This document shows, piece after piece, positions 27,642 to 37,468 of a DNA stretch of 64,000 bases. The notes under the pieces were generated by a model. It saw only the letters and a list, made by a program, of their open reading frames with translations. It had not been told where the DNA came from and did no database searches. The translations under genes and the position numbers were made by a program. The stretch is from Rhodobacteraceae bacterium IMCC1909. GTDB taxonomy: Bacteria; Pseudomonadota; Alphaproteobacteria; Rhodobacterales; Rhodobacteraceae. The stretch is from the NCBI GenBank assembly GCA_030704425.1, contig JAPDHM010000002.1, forward strand, positions 434,001 through 498,000, read 5' to 3'. How positions within the stretch are numbered: the stretch's first letter is position 1; the number at the start of each line of letters is the position of its first letter.

Positions 27642-29669
27642 ATGCGTGACCTAACAAGACTTCTTAAACCCAAGTCTATCGCTGTCATCGGCGGTGGCGC
27701 TTGGTGTGCCTCAATTATCTCAGCGGCCGAGCAGATTGGGTTTGACGGTGTTTTACATCCGGTGCACCCCAGCGGAAAACAGATCGCAGGCCGTAAATCA
27801 TTGCCCAGCCTAGAGGCGTTTCCCGGCCCCATTGACGCCGCCTTCATCGGCGTGAACCGCCATGCCACCCTAGAGGTCGTGGCACAGCTGCGCAGTTTAA
27901 AGGCCGGGGGAGCCACCTGTTTTGCCTCGGGTTTTTCCGAAGCGGCTGCCGAAGATGCCGCAGCGCAAGATCTTCAAGCGCAGCTGATTAAGGCCGCTGG
28001 GGATATGCCAATATTGGGGCCCAATTGCTATGGTTTTGTGAATGCTTTTGATGGCTGCGCTATTTGGCCTGATCAACATGGGTGCCGCAGAGTGGACAAG
28101 GGCGTCGCGATTTTGACCCAAAGCTCGAACATCGCCATCAACCTAACGATGCAGAACCGCGGTCTTCCAATTGGCTATATGCTCACCTGCGGTAACCAGG
28201 CTCAAACCTCCCAAACCGATATCGCGTTGCAGCTGTTGGACGATGCACGTGTCACAGCGATTGGCCTGCACATCGAAGGATTTGGAGATCTGCGCGGGTG
28301 GGAGACCCTCGCCCAGAAAGCCCGCACCAAAGGCATCGCCTTGATTGCCTTGAAATCTGGAGTATCGCAGCAAGCCCAAGCGGCAGCTGTGTCCCATACC
28401 GCCTCCTTGACCGGCAGTGATACCGGGGCTGACGCCTTTCTCGAACGTTTGGGCATTCGCCGGGCGCGGAGCCTGCCGGTATTTCTAGAGGCCCTTAAAC
28501 TTGCCCATCAATTTGGGCATTTATCCAACAACCGCATTGCTTCAATTTCCTGTTCAGGTGGAGAGGCCGCCTTAGCTGCCGATACTGCGCAGGGCACTGG
28601 GCTTGTTTTTCCACCGCTCAACCCGCGGCAAGTCCAGGATCTCGGAGCGGCCTTGGGGCCGATGGTGGCCCTGGCCAACCCGCTGGATTATCACACGTAT
28701 ATTTGGCGCAACCCTGCGGCCATGACACAGGCTTGGGCGGCGATGGCAGATGATGATATTGCCATGACCTTGCTGATCAGCGACTACCCACGGGCGGATC
28801 TCTGCGATGCCAGCGATTGGGAGTGTGTCACGCAGGCCGCGATAGAGGCCACGCGGCGCACCGGGCGGCCCTATGCGGTGGTGGCGAGCCTGGCGGAACT
28901 TTTGCCAGAACACATTGCCAAAACCCTGATGGACCATGGCGTTGGCGCTATTCACGGGCTGGATCATGGGCTGGACGCTTTGGATCTTTTGTCCCGCCCC
29001 ATGGCGCCACCGGCCGACCCTGTGCTTTTGCCGGGCAGCGACCGCGACGCGGGGCTCCTCGATGAGCAAAGCGCCAAACTGGCACTGGCGGCCTGTGGTC
29101 TGGAGATCCCGAAATCCGTCGCCGTCACCGATCGCAGCACGGCCGGGCTGGCTGCAGCTGAGGTCAGCTTTCCTGTCGCGCTGAAAACTCTGGGGCTTGC
29201 GCATAAGACCGGAGCAAATGGGTTGGCTTTGGGCTTGACCACTCCGGCGGAGGTCGAAGCCGCAGCACCAAGCTTGGCCGATGGGCCGCTCTTGGTCGAG
29301 CGCATGGTGGCCGGGTCTTTGGTTGAAGTTTTGGTAGGCGTCACGCGCGATCCGGCGCATGGGTTTGTCTTGACCCTTGGCGCAGGCGGTACGATGACCG
29401 AAGTGTTGCTCGATCGTGCAAGCCTGCTCGTTCCTGCAAGCCGCATGGAGGTGACAGCGCGGCTCATGGAGTTGAAAATAGCGCCGCTCCTAAAGGGGTT
29501 TCGCGGCAAGCCGCCCGTTAATCTAGACGCACTCCTCGACTCCATTGACGCGGTGCAGGCCTATGTGCTTGCCAATGCAGAGCAGGTGGAGGAAGTTGAG
29601 ATCAACCCGCTGATCTGTACACAGGAGGCGGCGATTGCCGCCGATGCCTTGATAAGGAAAGCCCAATGA
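27642..29669 (+). CDS. ADP-forming acyl-CoA synthetase, acetate-CoA ligase family
   Basis: 675 residues, a fused subunit arrangement: CoA-binding domain (IAVIGGGAWCASII, 1-130), succinyl-CoA-ligase-like domain with the phospho-His region near 250 (AVSHTASLTGSD), then an ATP-grasp domain from about 470 (VALKTLGLAHKTGANGL). It activates an acid to its CoA ester with ATP. The stop overlaps the next ATG (ATGA). In context it would activate the substrate for the dehydrogenase and hydratase. Confidence 0.9.
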   Translation: MRDLTRLLKPKSIAVIGGGAWCASIISAAEQIGFDGVLHPVHPSGKQIAGRKSLPSLEAFPGPIDAAFIGVNRHATLEVVAQLRSLKAGGATCFASGFSEAAAEDAAAQDLQAQLIKAAGDMPILGPNCYGFVNAFDGCAIWPDQHGCRRVDKGVAILTQSSNIAINLTMQNRGLPIGYMLTCGNQAQTSQTDIALQLLDDARVTAIGLHIEGFGDLRGWETLAQKARTKGIALIALKSGVSQQAQAAAVSHTASLTGSDTGADAFLERLGIRRARSLPVFLEALKLAHQFGHLSNNRIASISCSGGEAALAADTAQGTGLVFPPLNPRQVQDLGAALGPMVALANPLDYHTYIWRNPAAMTQAWAAMADDDIAMTLLISDYPRADLCDASDWECVTQAAIEATRRTGRPYAVVASLAELLPEHIAKTLMDHGVGAIHGLDHGLDALDLLSRPMAPPADPVLLPGSDRDAGLLDEQSAKLALAACGLEIPKSVAVTDRSTAGLAAAEVSFPVALKTLGLAHKTGANGLALGLTTPAEVEAAAPSLADGPLLVERMVAGSLVEVLVGVTRDPAHGFVLTLGAGGTMTEVLLDRASLLVPASRMEVTARLMELKIAPLLKGFRGKPPVNLDALLDSIDAVQAYVLANAEQVEEVEINPLICTQEAAIAADALIRKAQ

Positions 29670-30445
29670 GCCCGATCAAAACCTATGTTGAAGATGGAAT
29701 CTTGCACGTCACGTTGGACCGTCCAAAAGCCAATGCGATTGATTTGGCCACCAGCAAGATCATGGGCGAGACATTTGCCGCCTTCCGCGATGATCCAAGC
29801 CTCCGGGTGGCGATCATCACGGGCGCGGGGGACAAATTTTTCTGTCCCGGTTGGGATCTCAAGGCTGCCGCCGACGGGGATGCGGTGGATGGCGATTACG
29901 GGATCGGCGGTTTTGGCGGTTTGCAGGAGCTGCGTGACCTCAACAAGCCGGTCATTGCTGCGGTGAATGGTATCTGCTGCGGCGGCGGTTTAGAATGGGC
30001 GCTCTCAGCAGATATTATCCTCGCCGCAGATCACGCCAGCTTTGCCCTGCCTGAAATTCGCTCTGGGACAGTGGCCGATGCGGCCTCCATCAAAGTGCCC
30101 AAGCGCATTCCCTACCATATCGCGATGGAATTGCTCCTCACCGGGCGGTGGTTTGACGTGCAGGAAGCAAAATCATGGGGTCTCGTCAACCATTCCTACC
30201 CCGCGGAAGATTTGATGGCAAAGGCTTGGGACATGGCGCGATTGCTGGCAAGCGGTCCCCCTCTCGTCTATGCGGCGATCAAAGAGATCGTGCGCGACGC
30301 CGAGGACAGTAAATTTCAAGACAGCATGAATCGCATCACCCAAAGGCAATTGGCCTCTGTCGATATTCTCTATGCCTCGGAAGATCAGCTAGAGGGCGCC
30401 AAAGCCTTTGCGGAGAAACGCGACCCGATCTGGAAGGGCAAGTAA
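29666..30445 (+). CDS. Crotonase-family enoyl-CoA hydratase, CaiD-like
   Basis: 259 residues of the crotonase fold. Oxyanion-hole segments are FFCPGWDLKAAADGD and NGICCGGGLEWALSADI; the catalytic Glu is in LPEIRSGTVADA. The closest recognisable type is carnitinyl-CoA dehydratase (crotonobetainyl-CoA hydration). With the ligase, the dehydrogenase and a GlxA-type regulator this reads as a carnitine or crotonobetaine degradation module; no carnitine transporter is in the window. Confidence 0.87.
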   Translation: MSPIKTYVEDGILHVTLDRPKANAIDLATSKIMGETFAAFRDDPSLRVAIITGAGDKFFCPGWDLKAAADGDAVDGDYGIGGFGGLQELRDLNKPVIAAVNGICCGGGLEWALSADIILAADHASFALPEIRSGTVADAASIKVPKRIPYHIAMELLLTGRWFDVQEAKSWGLVNHSYPAEDLMAKAWDMARLLASGPPLVYAAIKEIVRDAEDSKFQDSMNRITQRQLASVDILYASEDQLEGAKAFAEKRDPIWKGK

Positions 30446-30533
30446 CGAAATCGATCTCCCAAGCCAGCTGGGTAAATCACGCAATGCAAACTCAAATCAC
30501 ATACTGCAGCCAATAATTGGCTCAATTTTATGA

Positions 30534-30953
30534 TTAGGCCCAGCCCAACTCACGCAGCGCCCAGCTGGAATTCCAAATTTTGGTCACATGCGCCACCTTC
30601 CCTGCATCATTCATTTTAATGACATAGACATAATGAGAATTGGTCTCTTTTCCGGTTGGCGCAACCGGGCCGCAGTCGCCTGTATGCGCGGCAATAAAGG
30701 TGCTAAAAAACAATGCACAGTTACTTTCCGCATCCCAAGCGGAGCTGTCCAATCTGTAGCGTGCGCCTGCCAAGGCCGTCGTGCCCAAACCGGCCAACCA
30801 TCCGGCGTAGTCTTGTACCGTTTCTATCCCAGTAAGTGCCTGAGCCTGACACTCAAAGCCGGCACCTTCGGCAACATAGTGCGCCGTACCGCTGGGACCC
30901 TCGAGCCCTTCGCAGGCATGAAAAAATTTGGTCGCGTTGTTAAATGCAGACAT
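30534..30953 (-). CDS. NTF2/SnoaL-like protein
   Basis: 139 residues, no signal or membrane segment. Composition and strand pattern (HYVAEGAGFECQAQALTGIETVQDYAGWLAGL; later SHYVYVIKMNDAGKVAHVTKIWN) fit the cone-shaped NTF2/SnoaL-like fold used by ketosteroid-isomerase-like proteins. No ligand can be assigned. Monocistronic, with about 270 gene-free bases before the epimerase gene. Confidence 0.72.
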   Translation of the reverse strand: MSAFNNATKFFHACEGLEGPSGTAHYVAEGAGFECQAQALTGIETVQDYAGWLAGLGTTALAGARYRLDSSAWDAESNCALFFSTFIAAHTGDCGPVAPTGKETNSHYVYVIKMNDAGKVAHVTKIWNSSWALRELGWA

Positions 30954-31221
30954 TGATATCTCCCCAAATCACTTTGGCCGGAAACTGCGCCACCCAAACG
31001 AAAATTTGAAAACCAAAACACCCCTCAAGAATTGGGTTTTGCGGTCACCAATTAAAATAAACATTTGAAACTAATTTTGTAAATCATCTACTTATCAGAG
31101 GTCCTGTCAAGGTGGAATCCCGTGAGACGGTCCGAATCGAGGCGTGACCTTATCTGTAAACCGGCGGGGCTTGACAAAATCACCCCTTCTCGCAGCCGCA
31201 TTTTGCCCCTATGACCCCCCT

Positions 31222-32073
31222 ATGACCAAGACACTTCTTTGCATCGGCTATGGGTTTTCCGCCCGCGCCTTGACCCCTCTGCTTCACCCCCTGGGTTGGA
31301 CCATCACCGGCACCACGCGCAGCGCCGAAAGGGCGGAGGCTATGCGCGCCGAAGGGGTCATCCCGATCATCTGGCCGGGCACTGATCTCAATGACGCGCT
31401 CAAGGCGGCGTCGCATCTTTTGATCTCTGCCGCACCAAGCCCAGATGCTGGTGATCCTCTGCTGGCCAGCATGGACCTCAGCGCCTATAGGTTTGACTGG
31501 GTGGGCTATCTGTCAACCACAGGTGTCTATGGCAATCACGATGGTGCCTGGGTCGATGAAGCCACCCCTCTCACCCCCAGCACCCGGCGCGGCAGATTGC
31601 GGGTTGCAGCTGAATCCGCTTGGCACGCCACTGGCCTGCCGCTGCATATCTTCCGCTTGGCCGGCATTTACGGGCCAGGCCGTGGTCCATTTTCCAAAGT
31701 CCGCAATGGCACCGCACGCAGGATTATCAAGGCAGGGCAGATGTTCAGCCGCATTCATGCCGATGACATCGCCCAAGTCGTCGCCGCGTCAATCGCGCAA
31801 CCACGCCCAGGAGCGGTCTATAATCTCTGCGATGATGATCCAGCCCCGCCGCAAGACGTGCTGGCCTATGCAGCCGAGCTCTTGGGCCTGCCGCTGCCGC
31901 CCGAGGTGAATTTTGACTCCGCTGATATGACCCCCATGGCCCGAAGTTTTTATGCGGAGAACAAGCGCGTGCGCAATGATTTGATCAAATCAGAGCTTGG
32001 GGTGCGCTTAAAATATCCAAGCTACAAAGAAGGGCTGCAAAGCCTCCTGAAATTGGAAATCCCTCAATCCTAG
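31222..32073 (+). CDS. NAD-dependent epimerase-like protein, YeeZ/SDR type
   Basis: 283 residues of an extended SDR. It starts MTKTLLCIGYGFSARALT, where GYGFSA is a modified Rossmann glycine motif, continues through VGYLSTTGVYG, and ends with a substrate-binding region. The canonical YxxxK is not clear, as in many YeeZ-like members, so activity is uncertain. The ATG at 31222 was preferred to an in-frame start at 31144 because it directly precedes the dinucleotide-binding strand. Confidence 0.8.
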   Translation: MTKTLLCIGYGFSARALTPLLHPLGWTITGTTRSAERAEAMRAEGVIPIIWPGTDLNDALKAASHLLISAAPSPDAGDPLLASMDLSAYRFDWVGYLSTTGVYGNHDGAWVDEATPLTPSTRRGRLRVAAESAWHATGLPLHIFRLAGIYGPGRGPFSKVRNGTARRIIKAGQMFSRIHADDIAQVVAASIAQPRPGAVYNLCDDDPAPPQDVLAYAAELLGLPLPPEVNFDSADMTPMARSFYAENKRVRNDLIKSELGVRLKYPSYKEGLQSLLKLEIPQS

Positions 32074-32076
32074 GCT

Positions 32077-34005
32077 TTAGGCTCGGACTTTGAGAGAGGC
32101 GATGCCGAGCGTTTGCAAAACTTTGTCGTGAATATCCTGCGCCGACAGTTTGGCTTCGCGGTACATATCCGCCGGGCTGGCGTGATCGATGAAACTGTCC
32201 GGCAGAACCATGGAGCGATATTTCAGCCCGCGATCAAACACCGCCTCCTCTGCCAAAAGCTGGGCCACATGGCTGCCAAAACCACCGATGGCGCCCTCTT
32301 CAATGGTGATTAAAACCTCATGATCGGCGGCCAATTTAAGGATCATCTCCCGATCCAAGGGTTTGGCGAAACGGGCATCGGCGATGGTGGGGACAATCCC
32401 TTGGGCCGCCAGAGTTTCCGCCGCAATACGCACCTCACCCAAGCGGGTGCCAAATGACAAGATCGCAACCTGACTGCCCTTTTGCACGATGCGGCCCTTG
32501 CCGATTTGCAGCGGTGCTGGATTTTGTGGCAGGTCACAGCCAATGCCCTCACCACGCGGGAACCGGAAGGCGATCGGCCCATCGTCATAGGCCGCTGCTG
32601 TTGCCACCATATGACACAGCTCCGCCTCATCAGCCGCAGCCATGACGACAAAACCCGGCAGATTGGCCAGAAACGCAATGTCAAACGATCCCGCATGGGT
32701 CGCCCCATCGGCGCCCACCAAACCCGCCCGATCAATCGCAAAACGCACGGGCAAGCGTTGAATCGCCACGTCATGCACAACCTGATCATAGCCGCGCTGC
32801 AAAAAGGTGGAATACATGGCGCAAAATGGCTTCATGCCACCCGCGGCCAGGGCAGCTGCAAAAGTCACCCCGTGCTGCTCGGCAATCCCCACGTCAAAAC
32901 ATCGGCTGAGATAGCGTTCGGCAAAAAGATTAAGCCCCGTACCATCAGGCATGGCGGCAGTCACCGCGCAGATTTTTGGATCTTGTTGCGCCTGCTCAAG
33001 CAAAGACTTCGCAAAAACAGATGTATAGGAAGGTGCATTGGGGATGGATTTGGCCTGTGTGCCGGTCACCACGTCAAATTTTCCAACCCCATGACCTTTA
33101 TCACGCGCAGCTTCCGCCGGGCCGTACCCCTTACCCTTTTGGGTGATGACATGGATCAACATCGGACCGGTTGCGCGGTCGCGCACCATGCGCAGCACCG
33201 GCAGCAATTGCTCAAGATCATGCCCATCAATGGGGCCGAGATAGCTAAAGCCCAGCTGCTCAAACATCGTGCCGCCAACGGTCATATGTTTCAGCATCTC
33301 CCGCGCACGCTTTGCCCCTTCCTGAAATGGACCAGGCAAAAGCGACACCGCCCCTTTGGCTGCCGCCTTAAACTCTTGGAAGGGCGCGCCGGTGTAGAGC
33401 TGGCTGAGATAAGACGACAAGGCGCCAACAGGCGGAGCAATCGACATTTCATTGTCATTGAGAATGACAATCATGCGTTTTTTCAAATGGCCCGCATTGT
33501 TCATCGCCTCAAAGGCCATGCCGGCACTCATGGACCCGTCACCAATCACGGCAATGGCATCACCAATCCCATGTTCGGGCGCACCACCCAAATCACGCGC
33601 CACAGCAAAGCCGAGTGCCGCCGAAATGGAGGTTGAGGAATGTGCGGCCCCGAAAGGATCATAGGGGCTTTCACTGCGTTTGGTGAAGCCGCTGAGCCCG
33701 CCTTTTTGCCGCAAAGTTCGAATGCGATCGCGCCGCCCTGTCAAAATTTTATGCGGATAGGTTTGGTGCGACACATCCCAAATCAAATGATCTTTTGGCG
33801 TATCAAAAACCGCATGCAGCGCAACAGTCAGCTCAACCACCCCGAGACCCGCCCCAAGATGCCCGCCAGTTTCAGAGACCACAGACACCGTCTCCGCCCG
33901 CAGCTCATCTGCCAAGAGCCGCAACTCTTTGTCGCTCATGATCTTCAAATCCGCAGGCGTGGAGACCCGATCAAGCAAGGGAGTGTGGGGAGGTGTTTGT
34001 GTCAC
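32077..34005 (-). CDS. dxs: 1-deoxy-D-xylulose-5-phosphate synthase
   Basis: Thiamine-diphosphate enzyme, first step of the MEP isoprenoid route (pyruvate plus glyceraldehyde 3-phosphate). 642 residues from a GTG at 34005 that follows AAGGCAG and gives the usual [12 protein letters not shown] opening; an upstream ATG at 34041 overlaps ispA. Visible are [13 protein letters not shown], the ThDP motif [16 protein letters not shown] and the transketolase C-domain. Immediately downstream of ispA, so co-transcribed. Confidence 0.95.
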   Translation of the reverse strand: MTQTPPHTPLLDRVSTPADLKIMSDKELRLLADELRAETVSVVSETGGHLGAGLGVVELTVALHAVFDTPKDHLIWDVSHQTYPHKILTGRRDRIRTLRQKGGLSGFTKRSESPYDPFGAAHSSTSISAALGFAVARDLGGAPEHGIGDAIAVIGDGSMSAGMAFEAMNNAGHLKKRMIVILNDNEMSIAPPVGALSSYLSQLYTGAPFQEFKAAAKGAVSLLPGPFQEGAKRAREMLKHMTVGGTMFEQLGFSYLGPIDGHDLEQLLPVLRMVRDRATGPMLIHVITQKGKGYGPAEAARDKGHGVGKFDVVTGTQAKSIPNAPSYTSVFAKSLLEQAQQDPKICAVTAAMPDGTGLNLFAERYLSRCFDVGIAEQHGVTFAAALAAGGMKPFCAMYSTFLQRGYDQVVHDVAIQRLPVRFAIDRAGLVGADGATHAGSFDIAFLANLPGFVVMAAADEAELCHMVATAAAYDDGPIAFRFPRGEGIGCDLPQNPAPLQIGKGRIVQKGSQVAILSFGTRLGEVRIAAETLAAQGIVPTIADARFAKPLDREMILKLAADHEVLITIEEGAIGGFGSHVAQLLAEEAVFDRGLKYRSMVLPDSFIDHASPADMYREAKLSAQDIHDKVLQTLGIASLKVRA

Positions 34006-34018
34006 GCGCGCTGCCTTT

Positions 34019-34897
34019 TCATAGATCTCGCGACACAACAAATCGCGCCGCTGCTTTTAAGATATGGGCGCGATCACCAAAATCGTCCAATGCCACACAG
34101 GCTTCATCCACCAAGTCTTGCGCCCGCAGCTTGGCCCCCTCAAGCCCCAATAAGGAGACAAAAGTGGCTTTTCCAGAAGCGCTGTCTTTCCCGGTGGCTT
34201 TGCCCACCACATCAATCGTGCCTTCCACATCTAATATGTCATCAGCAATTTGAAAGGCCAGACCCAGAGATTGCGCATAGCGGCGCAGCAGCGCTGGGTC
34301 AGCGCCCATCATGACAGCGCCCGCTGTGGCGGACCATTCAATCAGCGCGCCAGTCTTATTGTTTTGCAAATGTGCAATTTCGGTCAAGCTCAAAGGCAGG
34401 GCGGAGGTCTCGGCCGCCATATCCTGCGCTTGCCCCAGAACCATGCCCTCTGCCCCGCTGGCTTTTGCTAAACCTGTGATCAGATCCAATTGTCGCTGTG
34501 CACCCAAGCACGAACCAGGTCGGGCCAGCAGCTCAAAGGCCAGGGTTTGCAACGCATCGCCGACCAATACCGCAGTGGCCTCATCCCATTTCTTGTGCAC
34601 GGTCGGCTGACCGCGCCGAAGATCATCATCATCCATACAGGGCAGATCGTCATGCACCAAAGAATAGGCATGCAAAGCTTCCACCGCCGCGCCAGCATAG
34701 ACTGCTTCTTGCTCTGGTGCGCCCATGAGCCGGGCGCTCTCAATCACCAAAAATCCGCGCAGGCCTTTGCCACCCGTCACCGCATGGCGCATGCCTTGAG
34801 CGATCGGCAAATCACCAAAGGGGCGCATGGCCGTTGCAAGACAGGACAGCGTTGCATCAGCCGCAGCCTTGAGATGGGTGGAAAAATCAGACAGCAT
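34019..34897 (-). CDS. ispA: Farnesyl/geranyl diphosphate synthase
   Basis: 292-residue short-chain trans-prenyltransferase. First Asp-rich motif [20 protein letters not shown] near the start, and second Asp-rich motif FQIADDILD. Supplies precursors for quinones and, via longer prenyls, undecaprenol. The ATG at 34897 was chosen because an in-frame start at 34963 adds 22 unrelated residues. Sits between xseB and dxs. Confidence 0.94.
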   Translation of the reverse strand: MLSDFSTHLKAAADATLSCLATAMRPFGDLPIAQGMRHAVTGGKGLRGFLVIESARLMGAPEQEAVYAGAAVEALHAYSLVHDDLPCMDDDDLRRGQPTVHKKWDEATAVLVGDALQTLAFELLARPGSCLGAQRQLDLITGLAKASGAEGMVLGQAQDMAAETSALPLSLTEIAHLQNNKTGALIEWSATAGAVMMGADPALLRRYAQSLGLAFQIADDILDVEGTIDVVGKATGKDSASGKATFVSLLGLEGAKLRAQDLVDEACVALDDFGDRAHILKAAARFVVSRDL

Positions 34898-34922
34898 AAG
34901 TGGCCTTGGCGCGCCCAAAGGC

Positions 34923-35165
34923 TCAACCCGCGTCCAAAGGAGCAACGCCCGCAGGCTGCCCATCGCCGTTCAAGGTTATAGCTGCGACCTTCTCCTCGGC
35001 AGATTTCAACTTGGCTTCGCAATGCGCTTTGAGAGCCGCGCCCCGTTCATAAAGGGTAATGGAGTCATCTAAAGCCACATCACCCCGTTCCAATTGCGTC
35101 ACAACCTGCTCCAACTCGGCCATTGCGGTTTCAAAGCTCATTTGCGCAATCTGTGCATCAGCCAT
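34923..35165 (-). CDS. xseB: Exodeoxyribonuclease VII small subunit
   Basis: 80 residues, the expected XseB size: two helices with MSFETAMAELEQVVTQLERG and LDDSITLYERGAALKAHCE. It forms exonuclease VII with XseA (not in the window). It overlaps the deacetylase gene by eight bases and leads into ispA and dxs, the usual alphaproteobacterial order. Confidence 0.94.
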   Translation of the reverse strand: MADAQIAQMSFETAMAELEQVVTQLERGDVALDDSITLYERGAALKAHCEAKLKSAEEKVAAITLNGDGQPAGVAPLDAG

Positions 35166-36087
35166 GGGTTTGCTCCTTCAAAATACTCACATGCGCCACA
35201 GCACTCGCGGCCAGTGCCTCAAGATCGTACCCGCCTTCGAGGCAGGATACCACCCGACCTTTGCAATGTTTGGCCGCCAAGTCGCACAAACGCTGGGTGA
35301 TCCACGAAAAATCATCTTCCGTCAAATTCATCCCCGCCAGCGGATCATCAACATGGGCATCGAACCCGGCTGAAATGAACACAAATTCAGGGGCAAACCG
35401 CTCCACCGCTGGCAGAACCTCTGCCTCCATCACTGCGCGAAACGCCGCACTGCCCACCCCATCCGGAAAGGGACAATTCAACACATTGCCATAGCCGCCC
35501 GTCTCATGGGCATGGCCTGTTCCGGGATAGAGCGGCATCTGATGGGTGCTGGCGAAAAAAATACGGCCATCCCCTTCCACCAAGTCCTGCGTGCCATTGC
35601 CATGGTGCACGTCAAAATCCACAATCGCCACACGCGACAGCCCATGGTGCTCCAGCGCATGTTTGGCCGCCAAGGCCACATTGCCAAAAAAACAAAAACC
35701 CATCGGTGTTTCGCGCTCGCAGTGATGGCCCGGAGGCCGGGTTGCAACGAAGACATTGCCCGCTTCACCGCTCATCACCATATCCACCGCCCGAATCGCA
35801 CCACCCGCCGCGCGCAGAGCCGCTGTAAGCGTACCTGGCGACATATGGGTATCCGCATCCAAACGGCTCCACCCCTCTTGCGGCGCCGCGGCGCGCAGAG
35901 CGTTAATATGACTTTGTGAATGACACCGAAGCAGATCATCATCAGGAGCCAGGGGCGCAGACACCGTCTCCAACCCCAAAGGCGCGAGTGCCTTCAAAAC
36001 ATACTCCAGACGCGCCACTTGTTCGGGATGACTGTGCGGGTTCACATGGTCCAAGCAGTCATCATGGGTGATTATTTTTGTGCTCAC
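35158..36087 (-). CDS. Histone-deacetylase-family zinc amidohydrolase
   Basis: 309 residues of the class II HDAC/acetoin-utilisation/acetylpolyamine amidohydrolase fold. Zinc and charge-relay motifs are RPPGHHCE, DFDVHHGNGTQ and AGFDAHVDDPL. The bacterial substrate is often an acetylpolyamine or acyl-lysine; not determined here. Overlaps petR by four bases (ATGA) upstream and xseB downstream, so it is part of a long transcript. Confidence 0.92.
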   Translation of the reverse strand: MSTKIITHDDCLDHVNPHSHPEQVARLEYVLKALAPLGLETVSAPLAPDDDLLRCHSQSHINALRAAAPQEGWSRLDADTHMSPGTLTAALRAAGGAIRAVDMVMSGEAGNVFVATRPPGHHCERETPMGFCFFGNVALAAKHALEHHGLSRVAIVDFDVHHGNGTQDLVEGDGRIFFASTHQMPLYPGTGHAHETGGYGNVLNCPFPDGVGSAAFRAVMEAEVLPAVERFAPEFVFISAGFDAHVDDPLAGMNLTEDDFSWITQRLCDLAAKHCKGRVVSCLEGGYDLEALAASAVAHVSILKEQTHG

Positions 36088-36797
36088 AACGCATACCTCT
36101 GTTCCAGAACCAACATATATCCCGCACCGCGCACTGTCTGTAAATAGCGCGGCTGCTTCGGATCCATTTCGATTTTCCGCCGCAACCTTGTGATTTGTAC
36201 ATCCACAGCGCGCTCCTGCGCCTGGCCGCCATCACGCCCAAGCTGTTCCACAAGTTTACTGCGACTGAGCGGCACGCCTGGCGTGCTGGAAAAAATTCGC
36301 ATCAACTGGCTCTCGGTTGCGGTCAAGCGTACCCGCGCCTCACCTTGCCACATCTCGCCACGGTCGACATCATAATGCACCTGACCCAGATGCATGACCT
36401 TCGGCAAGGGGGCGACCTCTTCTTGCACGGGAACTCTGCGCAAAATCGCATTGAGACGCAGCAACAGCTCCTTGGGCTCAAAGGGTTTGGCCAGATAGTC
36501 ATCCGCCCCAGCCTCAAGCCCCAAGATCCGATCTTCGGTCTCACCCTTGGCGGTCAACAGCAAAATGGGCGTGTCGCTGTTCCGCCGCACCTCTTTGGTC
36601 AAAGAAATGCCATCTTCGCCGGGCATCATAACATCCAAAACGATCAAATCGAAATCGAGACCCGATAATATGCGCCGTGCATGAACGGCATCACGGGCGG
36701 CGGATACCAAAAAACCATTCCTAATAAGAAATTTTTGCAACAAAGTCCGAATACGCTCATCATCGTCGACGATAAGCAAATGGGCATCTGGAGTCAT
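36084..36797 (-). CDS. petR: OmpR-type response regulator PetR
   Basis: 237 residues: receiver domain with VDDDE, phospho-acceptor in LIVLDVMMPGEDG and conserved Lys in YLAKPFEP, then a winged-helix output domain (RSKLVEQLGRDGGQAQERAVDVQITRLRRK region). Strong resemblance to Rhodobacter PetR, required for cytochrome bc1 expression. It follows petP with an ATGA overlap, the same petPR order known in Rhodobacter. No sensor kinase is adjacent. Confidence 0.88.
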   Translation of the reverse strand: MTPDAHLLIVDDDERIRTLLQKFLIRNGFLVSAARDAVHARRILSGLDFDLIVLDVMMPGEDGISLTKEVRRNSDTPILLLTAKGETEDRILGLEAGADDYLAKPFEPKELLLRLNAILRRVPVQEEVAPLPKVMHLGQVHYDVDRGEMWQGEARVRLTATESQLMRIFSSTPGVPLSRSKLVEQLGRDGGQAQERAVDVQITRLRRKIEMDPKQPRYLQTVRGAGYMLVLEQRYAL

Positions 36798-37306
36798 ACT
36801 ATATCTCCGCCAGTAAGCTGATCATAATGTTTTTTCAATTCTGGATCCATCATAGCCTCAAGCACGGTGCAAAAGCCATAGACAGCTTCCGCCCCCGCTT
36901 GGCGATAGGCCGTGCGCATACGATCACGTTGAGCGTTGGACAGCGCTTGCTCCAATTCTCTGCCCGCATCGGTCAAAGACAAATGCCGCTGGCGCTTGTC
37001 TTTGGTGCCGACTTCGTTGAGCACCAAACCATCGCAAATCAAGGTCCGCAGCACGCGGTTGAGGCTTTGTTTGGTCACGCCGAGCGTGGACAGTAAGTTA
37101 TTGACGGTTGTGCCAGGGCTGCGCTGAATGAAATGCAGCGCCCGGTGATGCGCTCGGCCGTAGGATTTTTCAGCCAATATGCGGTCTGGATCCGCCGTAA
37201 ACCCACGATAGGCAAAAAACATAGCCTCAATGCCTTTGCGCAGCTGTTCATCCGTTAAAAACAGCAAACCATGGGTATGTTCTGATCTATTTTGCCCCTG
37301 CGCCAT
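36794..37306 (-). CDS. petP: MarR-family regulator PetP
   Basis: 170 residues with a MarR winged helix (TTVNNLLSTLGVTKQSLNRVLRTL recognition region; wing around DKRQRHLSLTDAG). The MarR-plus-OmpR pair encoded in overlap matches petP-petR of Rhodobacter. Its own promoter region, 35 bases upstream of the start, carries a 19-bp palindrome that is a good candidate autoregulatory site. Confidence 0.88.
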   Translation of the reverse strand: MAQGQNRSEHTHGLLFLTDEQLRKGIEAMFFAYRGFTADPDRILAEKSYGRAHHRALHFIQRSPGTTVNNLLSTLGVTKQSLNRVLRTLICDGLVLNEVGTKDKRQRHLSLTDAGRELEQALSNAQRDRMRTAYRQAGAEAVYGFCTVLEAMMDPELKKHYDQLTGGDIV

Positions 37307-37340
37307 GATATGCCTTTCTGTTTAAATCAATTTCAATAAT

Positions 37341-37359
37341 ATGTCAGTGTTGTTGACAT
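37341..37359. promoter_or_regulatory. Candidate PetP operator (19-bp palindrome)
   Basis: ATGTCA-N7-TGACAT, perfect six-base arms, 35 bases upstream of the petP start on the petP-ilvE intergenic region. Size and symmetry fit a MarR-dimer site. Binding is an inference. Confidence 0.55.
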
Positions 37360-37400
37360 TCCAAGAATCAATTGTTAGCGATCATCACATTTTGCGCAAT

Positions 37401-37423
37401 ATTATGTCCGAAACGGACGTAAT
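37401..37423. promoter_or_regulatory. 23-bp inverted repeat in the ilvE leader
   Basis: ATTATGTCCG-AAA-CGGACGTAAT, nine of ten pairs matched, centred about 57 bases before the ilvE ATG and flanked on both sides by TTGCG. It could be an operator or a leader hairpin. Confidence 0.5.
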
Positions 37424-37468
37424 TTGCGACACAATTGGAAACTTGGCCGACCAAAGGGAGAACTACAC

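Noticed and set aside
32482-33636. 384-codon open frame opposite dxs
   Set aside because: Antisense shadow of a well-supported enzyme gene; no domain, composition typical of reversed GC-rich codons.
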